In this document: in pieces, positions 11,128 to 21,679 of the stretch | Position numbering within the stretch: the first letter of the stretch is position 1 | How the letters are laid out: every line of letters starts with the position of its first letter | Assembly (NCBI GenBank): GCA_947247005.1 | Contig: OX365955.1 | Location: 35,133,822-35,197,821 of the forward strand | Length of the DNA: 64,000 nucleotides | Source of the DNA: Spisula solida | Taxonomy: Eukaryota > Mollusca > Bivalvia > Venerida > Mactridae | Direction: 5' to 3' | Made by a program: the position numbers and the translations under genes | Notes under the pieces: generated by a model | What the model saw: only the letters and a program-made list of their open reading frames with translations | Told to the model about the DNA's origin: nothing | The model's database searches: none

Positions 11128-12106
11128 CAAGAGGGCCAAAATTGCCCTAGGTCGCTCACCTGTTGTAGCAGTACATGCAAGATTTGTGATTTGACCTAGT
11201 GACCTAGTTCTTTTTGACGCAATATCGCACTTGACCTAGATGTTGCGGAGATGTATACTCTGACCAAGTTTCATAAGGATTAGGCTAAAATTGTGACCAC
11301 TAGTGGCTATACGAGGTTTTTTAATGATTTGACCTAGTTTTTTACCCTAGATGACCCGATATCGAACATGACCTATATTTTGTTGTGATGATCATTGTGA
11401 CCAAGTTTCCTAAAGATTAGGTCAAAATTGTGACCTCTAGTGACTACACAAGGTTTCTATGATTTGACCTTGTGACCTAGTTTTTGAGACCGGATGATGC
11501 AATATCGAACATGACCTAGATTTTGTTGAGATGATCATTGTGACCAAGTTTAATAAAGATTAGGTCAAAATTGTGACCTGTAGTGAATACACAAGGTTTT
11601 TTTATTATTTGACCTTGTGACCTAGTTTTTGACCCGATATGACCCAATATCGAACTTGACCTAGATTTTAATGTGATGATCATTGTGACCAAGTTTCATA
11701 AAGATTAGGTCAAAATTGTGACCTCTAGTGACTACACAAAGTTTTTCTATAATTTGACCTTGTGACCTAGTTTTTGACCCCCGACAACCCAATATCCAAC
11801 TTGACCTAGATTTTGTTGAGATGATCATTGTGACCAAGTTTTATAAAGATGAGGTCAAAATTGTGACCTCTAATGACTACACAAGGTTTTCCTATGATTT
11901 AACCTTGTGACCTAGTTTTTGACCCCAGATGACCCAATATCGAACTTGACCTAGATTTTGCTAATATAATCATTGTGACCAAGTTTCATAATGATTAGGC
12001 CAAAATTGTGACCTCTAGTGTCTACACAAGCAAATTGTTGACGGCCGGACGACGGACGAAGAGTGATCATAAAAGCTCACCCTGTCACTTTGTGACAGGT
12101 GAGCTA
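11128..12106 (+). mobile_element. TGACCT-rich non-autonomous element, copy 1 (family A)
   Basis: Starts ACAAGAGGGCCAAAATTGCCC, then CGCTCACCTG. The core is about five ~145-bp tandem units containing GACCTAGTTTTTGACC, GATGATCATTGTGACC and AGGTCAAAATTGTGACCT. A GGACGACGGACG tract follows, then a terminal hairpin (12074-12105, AGCTCACC...GGTGAGCT). It sits wholly within the intron between the two transposase-like exons. No coding content. Confidence 0.75.
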
Positions 12107-12361
12107 ATAAAAACAGAACTTAACTCCACGATATTAATTTAATACAACATTTTGAACACGGGTATTGTGCCTTCATCAGGTAAATTGATAAACAGAAAAG
12201 TAATAACTTGATATAACTGTTCTTTAGCAGCAATGTCGAAATTAATTTGATCAAAATTGTTGTTTGCGCTTATGGCATAATTATATATATATGTTTGTAC
12301 ATGCAGGCTATGTCTATTATAATAATACACTAAACATAATGATTGTATATCAAATGCATAC

Positions 12362-13113
12362 CTTCGGAGCTTTCATAATGTGATGTTGCATATTTGCCAA
12401 TGAGTGCAGTTTGTCCTCTTCTGAAACAGAATCCACAATCGCTTTCTCATCCGCTCACATGTAGCACATACATCATCTCGTGGATTTGCTATCCTTATAT
12501 GTGGTACACATGTACTCCACAGAGTCTTAAACATTGAAAGGCTGACATGATTTATTGGTGGGTCATATTCAATGCATGACGTCTTATAACTGTTATGTAT
12601 ATCAACCTTAGTACAGTCTGTCAGCGTTCTTCTAATCCTCAATCGTTTCTTACCACGTTTCGTCTTCTCAGTTAAGTTATCATTCATTAATCCCATGATG
12701 TACATTTCTTTGGTTTCTCTATCCATTTCTTGAATGTTCAATATATAGTTAAAGATTTGATCGTCTGAAAACTTTTTACGGCAATCTAAATTACAACAAT
12801 GGGCATTTTTAAATTTCTTATTTTTTTCTAAATCATCATCGAGTATAGCCAATTTATTATCACAGTCAACCTCACCACTACCATCCTCCTCTTCATCAGT
12901 ACTATTGTCCTCTGATTGCAGATCTGCATCATAACCAGTTGCACCATGAACCTCCTCTGAGCTGTGAACGAAATCCCTCGCTCTTGTAGCAATTAGATCA
13001 CGTGTATCTGTGACGTCCACCTCAGACTCAGCGCTTTCATTATCAATCTGAGAAACCACAGGTGTGCTCATGGGTGTTCTCCCAAAATGACCCGATATAA
13101 TACTTTCCAATTC
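12362..13113 (-). pseudogene. Upstream exon of the same transposase-like gene
   Basis: Minus-strand exon bounded by acceptor TTTTAATTGCAG (before 13113) and donor CCGAAG|GTATGC (after 12362). It encodes an acidic N-terminal region, then CCNLDCRKKF (a Cys cluster), RGKKRLR, and DDVCATCERMRKR. Near 12443-12446 one A seems lost. The frame then continues as DSVSEEDKLHSLANMQHHI...KAPK up to the donor. That end joins in phase 0 to EREMYN of the exon at 10952, which is strong support for a spliced pair. An intron of 1.4 kb separates them. The two independent single-base shifts in this gene mark it as decayed or as an assembly with homopolymer errors. Confidence 0.65.
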
Positions 13114-13412
13114 CTGCAATTAAAATTCAATTAACTTTCAATTACTGCCAAATAGGGATGAATCATATTCATATACATGTACACTGGTATGCATGCACAT
13201 GTAGATCTACGATGATTACTGAAATTCAAGTTGTTGTACTGTTATAGAACGTTGAGTAACTGTAAAGTGTAATGAAAAAAAGTTTATCACAGTTGTACGG
13301 TAGATCTAGATCTATTACAGATCTAACTAATATTAAAAACAAGTGTAAATTATACGAACTATGTACAGTGCGACCAAATATGTTGCCCCGTCAATTAAAT
13401 ACAGTTTCATAC

Positions 13413-13480
13413 CTGATGATCGCATGTGTATATTAATTTGTTTTCATTTAACGTGTCACAACAATTGTTTTCTAAACAAC
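13413..13480 (-). CDS. Possible 5' exon of the transposase-like gene
   Basis: Minus-strand donor CATCAG|GTATGAAA ends at 13413. The preceding frame (…CCDTLNENKLIYTCDHQ) joins in phase 0 to the next exon's ELESII. A TATATA (13505-13510) lies about 30 bp upstream of the open stretch. No in-frame ATG is visible, so the true start may be the later Met in the next exon, or further upstream. Confidence 0.3.
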
Positions 13481-13613
13481 GCGCATTGGAATTGTGAAAC
13501 AGCCTATATATGCTGTCCTAGTTAGCAGACATCACACTGTATCGGCAAAACGCAATTTGTCCGGTTTAACGACGCGGGTACGGCTAACGTAACGAAAATG
13601 ATCCGGCTAAAAA

Positions 13614-14423
13614 ATGGTGGATATCAACAATAATCAGCAGGTGAGTGTAACATTTTTACGTAATTTGTATGGTTATTCTTGAATTCTGATGACAGGAATA
13701 CTCTTACGGAATGCCCAAGTTTGTCCTGCATACTCGTAGCTACTTGGTTTTGTCTTTCATCAATGCATATGCACGTAATGCACGTTGAAAGTTATGATTC
13801 AATCGTGAACAATGCAAAACAGACATGAAATGCGGACATTTTAGACAAATTAGACAAAGTAAGGGCTTACCGAGTCTAAACTATGTACTTGCATGTATTG
13901 TAGGGTTAAATTTCTTGCCCAGATACTCATCTTTTATTAATAATGTATTTATATAGGCCAAAATCTAACGTTTTCAAAGTTGAACGAATCATGGTCCGGT
14001 TGTCGATACAACGAAAATGGTCCGGCTTGTGTTTTACTCGCCATAACAACTATTGCAATGTCATTTTCTTGTATTACTCTGACTAATTTTACCATCATTT
14101 TCTACTTTTTGTTGCTTGTGTATAACTGAATAATTAACACGCCCTCACATATTGCACTTACTGCTGAATAATGGGTTAGAGCCTCGGTCTGGTTGCACAT
14201 TTATAGATGAAGAATAGATTGTCATAGATGAATCTTTAAAGTTGACTTGAATATTTGTCTAGATGTAGATATTTTGACATGCAGACATCGATATGAACGT
14301 GTATGTACAACCAATCAACTGATTCTTCTTTTTATTTATTTTCAGGGGAAAAAACAAGGCTCTAATGTGACTTATGTGCAAAGACATTCATATTTATTTC
14401 GACCATGTCTAGACAAAGACTAA
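13614..14423 (+). CDS. Candidate two-exon micro-ORF, weak
   Basis: ATG at 13614 opens nine codons to a consensus donor CAG|GTGAGT (13640). A pyrimidine-rich acceptor TTTTTATTTATTTTCAG ends at 14345, and the frame continues for 25 codons to TAA 14421-14423. Phase is kept. The product (34 residues, MVDINNNQQ + GKKQGSNV...) resembles nothing I know. It starts divergently from the minus-strand gene, so the interval 13480-13614 could be a shared promoter. Intron content 13641-14345 is otherwise featureless. Confidence 0.2.
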
Positions 14424-14747
14424 GTCGTGGACAACATTTTAAAAGAAATTAATGTACCCAGTGTGGCAAAAGTTTTACCGCAAAGTCGTCTTCCTTTCCA
14501 ATGTTTCACAGGGTGCTGGAGAAAACAGCCCAACTGCTGATAGGGATGCTACTTTTCAAGGAAATGTTCCTTTTCCCTCAGACTTGCGCATGTTTCATAG
14601 AAACTGGTATAAAATACCACTATTTTTGCTTCCGAAGCGAGACAAATTCCGTCTTGGATTGGTAGCAGTTGGTGATGTCAAAGTCACATTGTATTGCTAC
14701 ACTGCTATTGTAGGTAACTAGTTCATCATCATCAAAGTAGACATTCC

Positions 14748-15085
14748 ACTTGGTATGTGACGTAATTGTTGGCTAGGAACGCAAGTAAAAATCTAAAAAA
14801 AACAATCGTAGGTACTTTATTCTTTGAATGAATTTGAAGACACTCTTGATGCTCAACCCCAGAATAGGTGCTATCCATGCCAATTAATATTCTTGAAACC
14901 AACACAACTGCTATCAAGTCGATTCGACAGAAGTCCTTTCGTAGAAAAATATTACGTCGCATGGACAGTACTCAAATTTGGCTCGAGTTTTTAGTAAATA
15001 TCGTTAAATCGGTCTAAGAATAAAATAGTTACGTTGCTTGCGTTAAATTCTTAACCCCCAAAATTATGTCACATACCACATGATA
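14748..15085. mobile_element. MITE with imperfect inverted ends
   Basis: GGTATGTGACGTAATT (~14751) has an inverted partner AATTATGTCACATACC (~15062-15077), differing at one base. Both ends contain AACGCAAG further in. The interior (~330 bp) is non-coding. Target duplication not resolved. Confidence 0.5.
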
Positions 15086-16050
15086 TGATCACATTTTTGC
15101 TTGGATAAACGTGTCGAAAAAACAATCACATCCAGAACATATTATATGTTCAGATTATTGAAAAGAATAATGCACAAATCGAACAGTTTACAGTTTATTT
15201 GAAATACATTAGGCATTATGCAGATGAGTAAACAAAGATACAAAATGTACAAGAAAAAATAATTACATATATATACATGGTCAACAGTCAATCAATATTG
15301 TAATTATGTAACATATACACCTATTAAAACCCCATCACTCTAAACTTGATCTTGTTTTGTTCTATGTTCCTTATTTTATGATGTATTCTTTCGTCGAGAG
15401 TTCAATTCAGATACCTTTCGTGGCTGATTTGTGTAGAGTATATAGCGCTCTATCCACTTGTCAATGTTTTCACTAATAGGGGGGGGGGGGGGTTATATAT
15501 GATAATTATGCTTGGATTGATTGAATTTTGGAAATTGATTGTCAAATTTCCCTCCCATGTGCAGATAGTCCTGTCTAATTCCTTGGGGTGTGGTTGCTTC
15601 CCTAGAGTAGATTTTCACTACTAAACATACATGGGGGAAAACATTGCATTGCACTACGACTTATTGTCTCGACTGTTAGCAAATTGTATTCATTCATATT
15701 TTAATTTATCTCTAGAAGAATAATATGAATGCATTGGATATTTTGTTCGTTAAAGTTGCTAAAATATAGGAAATTCGGGAACGTTTTAAATGAAGGTTTG
15801 AAAGGCTCATGAAATCTCATTTATGTCAAATATTTTTTTATATCACTATTGTACTTGGTTCGCACGTATAATGGAATTAAAGTATGTCAATATATGATTA
15901 TGAAATATGTACAGTGGTTTTAAACATAGGTACAATGTTTCAAATTATCTGAGTTTACCCTATATACGTTTCGAAAGCTGGTACACAGTTTTCAACGGAT
16001 GCAATTGTCTTAGCAAACACGGATGTCAGTTCCTGTAACGTCATATCCGT
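15086..16050. other. Non-coding, one poly-G tract
   Basis: AT-rich DNA with a G homopolymer near 15479-15492. No gene, splice pattern or repeat that I can support. Confidence 0.4.
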
Positions 16051-16345
16051 TGCGGCTAAATCGCTAAGCGGCATCCATATAGCCGAGACATCAATACTAA
16101 TTAACGTGCGTGATATAACGTAGGTTTTCTGGTGAACTTCGTAATCCCACCTTCCATGCTTAAACCTACGTCATATGGATGGCACGGCAATATGTATGCC
16201 GCTTAGCGATGACCAATAGACTAGTATTAATAGTCCCAACGCATGTCACATAAGCCATGCCCCTCTGACAGTTGTAGGCGGTTTAACGGAAATTACCGTA
16301 ACCTACGTTATATATGGTTGTCTCGGCTATATGGATGCCGCTTTG
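16050..16345. repeat. Small foldback element with 25-bp perfect inverted ends
   Basis: 16066-16090 (AAGCGGCATCCATATAGCCG...) and 16319-16343 are exact reverse complements. A middle segment (~16187-16213) contains TATGCCGCTTAGCGAT, an inverted copy of the left end plus its flank, and ACGTAGGTTT / AAACCTACGT form another nested pair. The whole could fold on itself; a MITE is the likely origin. Confidence 0.65.
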
Positions 16346-17545
16346 TATTAGACAAACGTTCTTGTGTCGAAACGATATTTTAGCAGGAATTACAAACATG
16401 TACTGTTTGTTAACATACTACAGTATGTTATTATATTTTAATTTTATCTTCAGTGAAGAAGTGTTTATTTTTCTGTGATTCTGATGTTTAGTATTTAACA
16501 ACTGAAGCAAGAAATGCAAAATAAATAATATGCATACTCCAACTTTGTGTTAACTAGTAGTATCCATACAGTACATGCACATTACACGTGATTTCTAAGT
16601 TGATATCCTGCTCGTTTTAACGAGCGGGTCAATTTTGGATTCATCACATTTAAAATATTTTTCCGCACGGGGCTTCATCCAAATTCCTGTTCAATGTTCC
16701 AGTCTTTTTGTGTGGTGTGGTCATTCTTTTATTACACTAGCCGAAGCTGCGATCCCTACAAAATATAAACAAAAAACAGGTAGAGCATTAGCTCAATATC
16801 TCGTAAAAAGGTGTCCTTTAAATAAAATAAATAAATATACTAGATTTATATAGCGCCCTTTTCATGCGAACGTACGTACAAAGGCGCTTCACATAGAAGT
16901 GAGGGTGGCACCCCCCTCCCCCCATGAATCCCGAATACTTCTTAATTTTTCAGCGAGTCCCGAATACCACCTTATTTTTCGGCTGAATCTCGAATACTTT
17001 TAGCCAGTTTTGAAACATAAAAAGCTTTTTAAAAAACACATCCTATCACCGTCCACAACTCGCTAACTTAGACGAAGAATGTCGTAAGTGCAAAAATGCT
17101 ATTTTGAGAAAAGAAAAACTGTCTGAAAACTACTCTTAACTATTGGAAAAACAAGCCTTTTCCATTTCAGTATGTTTAATATGACCTGTTCCGATTTTAT
17201 AGGATTGATTAGGTGTTAGGATGTAGAAAATATTGACATGCACACACCTTTTCATTGAAAATAACAATGAATCCATCCGAGGACAGGTTTTGTGATATAA
17301 TCATCCAAAACATCTATAAATCTACTAATTGACTTAAGGCTAAACTAAATTATAGTATCATACGAATTAAAAGCATGTTTCAAATACCAGAACCAATGTA
17401 GCAAGGGCGTTGTATGAAATCGTGATTGTCATAATTATGAGCAGTACATGTATACTACGTAAACTCGTTCTCATTTTGATAATAGTCACTGATAAAGTAA
17501 TTGTGCGAGCGAATCGAGACTGAAAATGTCCCCCCCCCCCCCCCC
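16346..17545. other. Non-coding; TATAGCGCC motif and poly-C tract
   Basis: TTTATATAGCGCCCTTTT (~16846) is followed by CAAAGGCGCTTCACA (~16879), a short inverted pair that I recall as a common repeat tail in animal genomes. AATCCCGAATACTTC and CGAATACCACC repeats follow (16925-17000). A C homopolymer occupies about 17529-17545. No gene seen. Confidence 0.35.
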
Positions 17546-17740
17546 ATCTTTGATAAGGGGGTATATTGTTTTGCACATGTCGGTCGGTCTGTTGGTCAGT
17601 CGGCAGACCAAATGGTTACCGTTTAATAACTAAAGAACGCTAGGATCCTCAAACTTTACATGGATGTTGGTCATCCACAGCAGATGACCCCTATTGATTA
17701 TGAGGTCAGTAGGTCAAGTGTCTTTGTGTCATGGGGGTAT
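17546..17740 (+). repeat. Interspersed repeat family E, copy 1
   Basis: Begins CATCTTTGATAAGGGGGTATA and runs through GTCGGTCGGTC, ACCAAATGGTTACCGTT, CAAACTTTACATGGATG and GACCCCTATTGATT. The same landmarks occur inverted at 39,600-39,975, so this is a dispersed family. No coding content. Confidence 0.65.
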
Positions 17741-19190
17741 TACGTGTTTTACATTCATCTCTGTATGAAACAAAAAACTGTATATAGCGATTTTTGTGCG
17801 AGCTATAAAAGAATGCATTTCTATCTGAGCAGCCTATCGCACAAATTTGTTGTCTACTTATTATACACTGATAAATTAAGGTAAAATGCGTTGATTATCT
17901 TAGCTGTACGCCGCACAAAATCATTCTCTACTTTATGAGCGAGCGAAGCGAGTTAGAACAAATGCTTCGTTTTTGCTGAGCTATGAAGGCCTACCAAACG
18001 AACTCATTCTCTACTTGATAATGTTCAATGTTCAATGATAAAGTTTTTGTGCGAGCTAAGCGTGCTAGAAAAATGCCAAAGACTCGTTCTATGTTTGATA
18101 ATGTAACTGACAAAGTTACTACTCAGTAAGCAAAATACAAAGCTTATGTAAGCTAGGCAAAGTGTTGACATATCCTGTATCTGAGCTGTATGACACACAA
18201 ACACGTTCTCTACTTGATACTATTACCACGGTGCATGATCAAACCTACATTGTTGGTACAAAACTGGCGTTGCATTCACTTTTTGGTATAAGCAACGAAC
18301 TTTTACGTACAAAAAAAACGAAAAACACACGCATGAGGTCACGGAAAATTCAAAAAGTTCTACTTCAGAGACTTTAGATGATTTAACTAATGTTACCACG
18401 GAACATTAGAAACGTTTAAGCTTCCATCTGCATGAAAACAAAATGAAAAGCTTCAGCAGTTTCCGCAAAATAAGGGTTACAGTTTGGGTACTGCTTTACC
18501 AAATCGGGAAATGGAAATCGTTTTTTGCAATTATTTTTAAAACTTGTGATGTTTTGTGCATAGTTTTTACCTATATATTCAGTTTTTTATCTATTGAGAC
18601 AGTAAAAGAAAAGAAATCATCCTCTTAAATCAATATCTCCTCTTAAAACACGATTTTATCAAAATATAAAGCACCTATGTTTTACGTATAGCACAAAACT
18701 AGGGCACCTCCGTTATTTTCGGCATCACTAAGTCACTTATAACGTATTCAGCAACTACTCGTACATGGTTTTTCTAAGCATACACTAGCTATTCGTTTCA
18801 GTATAGGATGGTAAGTTTTGTAGATTTGTATTTCAGACATTGTCAAGTGTCTTCTCGACCATCGTGCCACCCAACAAGTTGAATACACTTTACATTTTCT
18901 ACAGAATCAATGCACAGAAGGCAGACATATGCTTTATTGCAGACTTCGTGACTTTTTGAGTCCAGGGTCAAGTTATTTACAATATAAAGCAATGGAATCC
19001 AGTTATGTACTTGTTGAAATAGTTATCAATACTTTACGCCATGATTAGGTAATACACTGTTCCTTCAATATGCCAAATAGTGACAGAAATGGCAATCGTG
19101 CATATTTAGAAAAGTTGCGTAATGTATTATTCAGAGCCAATGCACTGAAGCCATGCTGTCACACCGATTATGACTCATTTACTATATTGC
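17741..19190. other. Non-coding with GCGAGCGAAGCGAGC-type motifs
   Basis: Short palindromic motifs GAGCGAGCGAAGCGAG (~17938) and TGCGAGCTAAGCGTGCTAG (~18050) recur here and again near 21547. Small open frames (17660-17884, 18162-18377) have no recognisable content. Confidence 0.35.
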
Positions 19191-19215
19191 TTTCCAAGTA
19201 GCTGTATCCAAACTG

Positions 19216-19440
19216 TTAGCACTTCCCTGTTAAAATGGAGCTGTATTCAAAGCATGACATGCATTGGTTACAGGTCCACGTCGTGTTATGCAGCATAGAC
19301 CACAAGGTCGCTTTAGGGACACCGTGGACATACTCCGGACTCAGGTGTGTCGGGTCACACTGAAATCTTGATTTACCAAAAAGAAAATTCTCGGTGCATT
19401 CTCCAAACGTCTGACACGATGACGGTGTCTTAAAATTCAA
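19216..19440 (-). CDS. Possible terminal exon of a Cys-rich protein
   Basis: A minus-strand frame ending in a stop at 19216 carries seven cysteines in ~70 residues (SSC, GEC, RFQC, WTCNQCMSC, GKC), with varied, protein-like composition. A weak acceptor (TTTTCTGTTTGAATTTTAAG) precedes 19435. I do not recognise the family. It could be a 3' exon of a secreted protein or a chance frame; no partner exon is visible. Confidence 0.25.
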   Translation of the reverse strand: MNFKTPSSCQTFGECTENFLFGKSRFQCDPTHLSPEYVHGVPKATLWSMLHNTTWTCNQCMSCFEYSSILTGKC

Positions 19441-20083
19441 ACAGAAAACGATCATTCAGGACGACATTTGCAAAATAAAGATTACATGCTTTCGTTCAAA
19501 TTAATCTCGCAGTAGCAAGGAGTCATACGATGAGTGTTTTTTGAGGGAGGGAAGCTATATGCTAGGTCAACATACATCGTACATGAAGATGTAGTAACTT
19601 CAAACGCAGCTACAAACTTGATGCGTGAAATGTAATTTTTTCAAATCCATAGTAAAACCCCTGCCCCAGAGCCATACAGCTGGTCAACCCACCGAAATTG
19701 TCACTCCCCTTAATTTCAGACCAGTGAAAGCCTACATTAAATATATGTATGTGTAATTCTACTTGATCTTTGGATGTATGCAAACATCGCAGATGAATTA
19801 CTGTTGGTCAAACTACGAAGATCGCCCGGCTATGCTCCTGCAATAAAGTCGGTAAAATCACAGATAAAGTCACGGCTATATTTCCCCGCTATTTTGAGGT
19901 GAAACAAAAAGCCCCACACTCAATTGGCAGTACGGGGGCTTGGGAAAGGAAAAAACACGCACCAGCGCTCGCACCCTTACTCGGGTTTCATTTGACTAGT
20001 GCATAGCACTAAAGCACGTGCGAAATCATGACGTTACCAAGTTATGGTCTAACTTATATCGGATGCTGACAAATGAAAGATCC
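19441..20083. other. No recognisable feature
   Basis: Mixed-composition non-coding DNA. GCACTAAAGCACGTGCG near 20010 contains CACGTG, an E-box, with nothing around it. Confidence 0.3.
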
Positions 20084-20146
20084 GTAGACCATTTGGGCGA
20101 ATTATATTCAGCCAGAGACGGCCAGAAGTACAAATTTTGACATAAT
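20084..20146 (+). repeat. 63-bp direct repeat, copy 1
   Basis: Identical over 63 bp to 20980-21042 (starts GTAGACCATTTGGGCGAATT, ends TTTTGACATAAT). The copies lie 896 bp apart in the same orientation. The DNA between is very AT-rich and non-coding. Confidence 0.9.
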
Positions 20147-20979
20147 TGATTCTGCACTTTTGTATAATATTATGTAGTTGTATTTTCTACATAGTTTAAT
20201 AACAATTATAATACAATTAAGAATTAAGAAATACGTACACAAATATAATGCATATGTCTCTTTGTAAATTACGTTACTGTCAAATGAGATACTAAAAAAG
20301 GCAGCATCAATCTCATCTTACTAACATCAAAGTTCAGAAAACAAAAAATATCGGCTTTATAAATGATCATTAATTTATGATCAGCAATAAAACCCCTACA
20401 GCGAAGTATACAAGTTATTCACAGCGGGGGATGCCATAAAGGATTAACGGGGTCGTAATATTAGAATCTTCGGCAATCTACGTAAAATGCCGAGTACTTC
20501 CGAGACGATAAATTCTTATTTAAATTAAAAATGTCAGTTGACTAAAAGTTAAATAGGACCGCAAAGATAGCTATTAAGCTTAATTATTTTTATATATCTT
20601 AAAAGAAAAATAAATTACCAACACAATGTTGTAACATTTCTTGTCACATTTTAACAAAATAGTGTAAATTTGAAACAAAACTGAACAAAAATATTAAAAT
20701 TGGCATTTTTATCGGGTTTTCAATAGAAAGTAAAGGCCGTTATAAAGACGAAGAGTTGCTGTTTTTAAACTTATGTAGGACCATTGATTCATTATTTTAA
20801 ATTAATGAAAAAATATTCATAAGAAGGCAGATAAATTAAATAAACATTTGTGATAGTAACACATTTTGTGTGTTAAACGTAAAACAAGTTACAGCGATTT
20901 ATTCAATTATAGCCTTCTTACTTCTATATGTAAACGGCTATCGGGTTTCGAATATCAGATGGTTAAAAAAGTTGGGGAT

Positions 20980-21042
20980 GTAGACCATTTGGGCGAATTA
21001 TATTCAGCCAGAGACGGCCAGAAGTACAAATTTTGACATAAT
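20980..21042 (+). repeat. 63-bp direct repeat, copy 2
   Basis: Perfect match to 20084-20146. Such a pair could flank a small retroelement or result from recombination; the ends lack TG...CA, so an LTR is not supported. Confidence 0.9.
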
Positions 21043-21679
21043 GTAGGTGCCTTTATACAAACAATATAGGTGACTTACTTTAAGTTAATTAATGCAAGAT
21101 ATTTTCATGTTCGAATGTTATTTCCGCTTTTTGTGATTATTCCAATATCAAAGTATTATTACAGTATAAATTGAACATCACAACAATACAAAAAATTGGA
21201 TTCGTTCTTCAAACACTTTTTCAATACACGTGTCAACTTTTTTTACTGTGATACGAAACAGAAGGTTCCTTCCTATTCATACATCGGATGCAAACTTCGA
21301 CTTAATTTTGAGCGCATTACATTTTTACATCTTCGAGAGGTTCCGTAAAACCATTCCAGTTATGAAATACAGCCAAATCTATGAGTAAATGGATATCAAA
21401 AAGTTGACTACATCGTCACTTTATGCTGTTTGTACAAGTTCATAGGAAAAGTTAGGTGCTTGTACGAACAAGTGAGATAAAAACGCGACTTTTATACCAA
21501 CAATGTAGGTTTGATCATACACCGTGATTACTTGATACCTGTATTGTGCGAGCGAAGCGAGCTAGAAAAAAGCGTTGTTTATCTGAGCAGTATTATACTA
21601 TACAGTATACAGCTGGTACATTGTTTGTATCTTACAGGCGAGACTAAGGTCAGGTGACTTGTCATATCTAGGGATATTA
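21043..21679. other. No gene seen
   Basis: AT-rich DNA ending in TGTGCGAGCGAAGCGAGCTAG (~21546), the same motif as near 17940, then the start of the CA-rich array. Confidence 0.35.

Noticed and set aside
20084..21042. LTR retrotransposon from the 63-bp direct repeats
   Set aside because: Ends lack TG...CA, the repeats are too short, and there is no primer-binding site, polypurine tract or coding frame.
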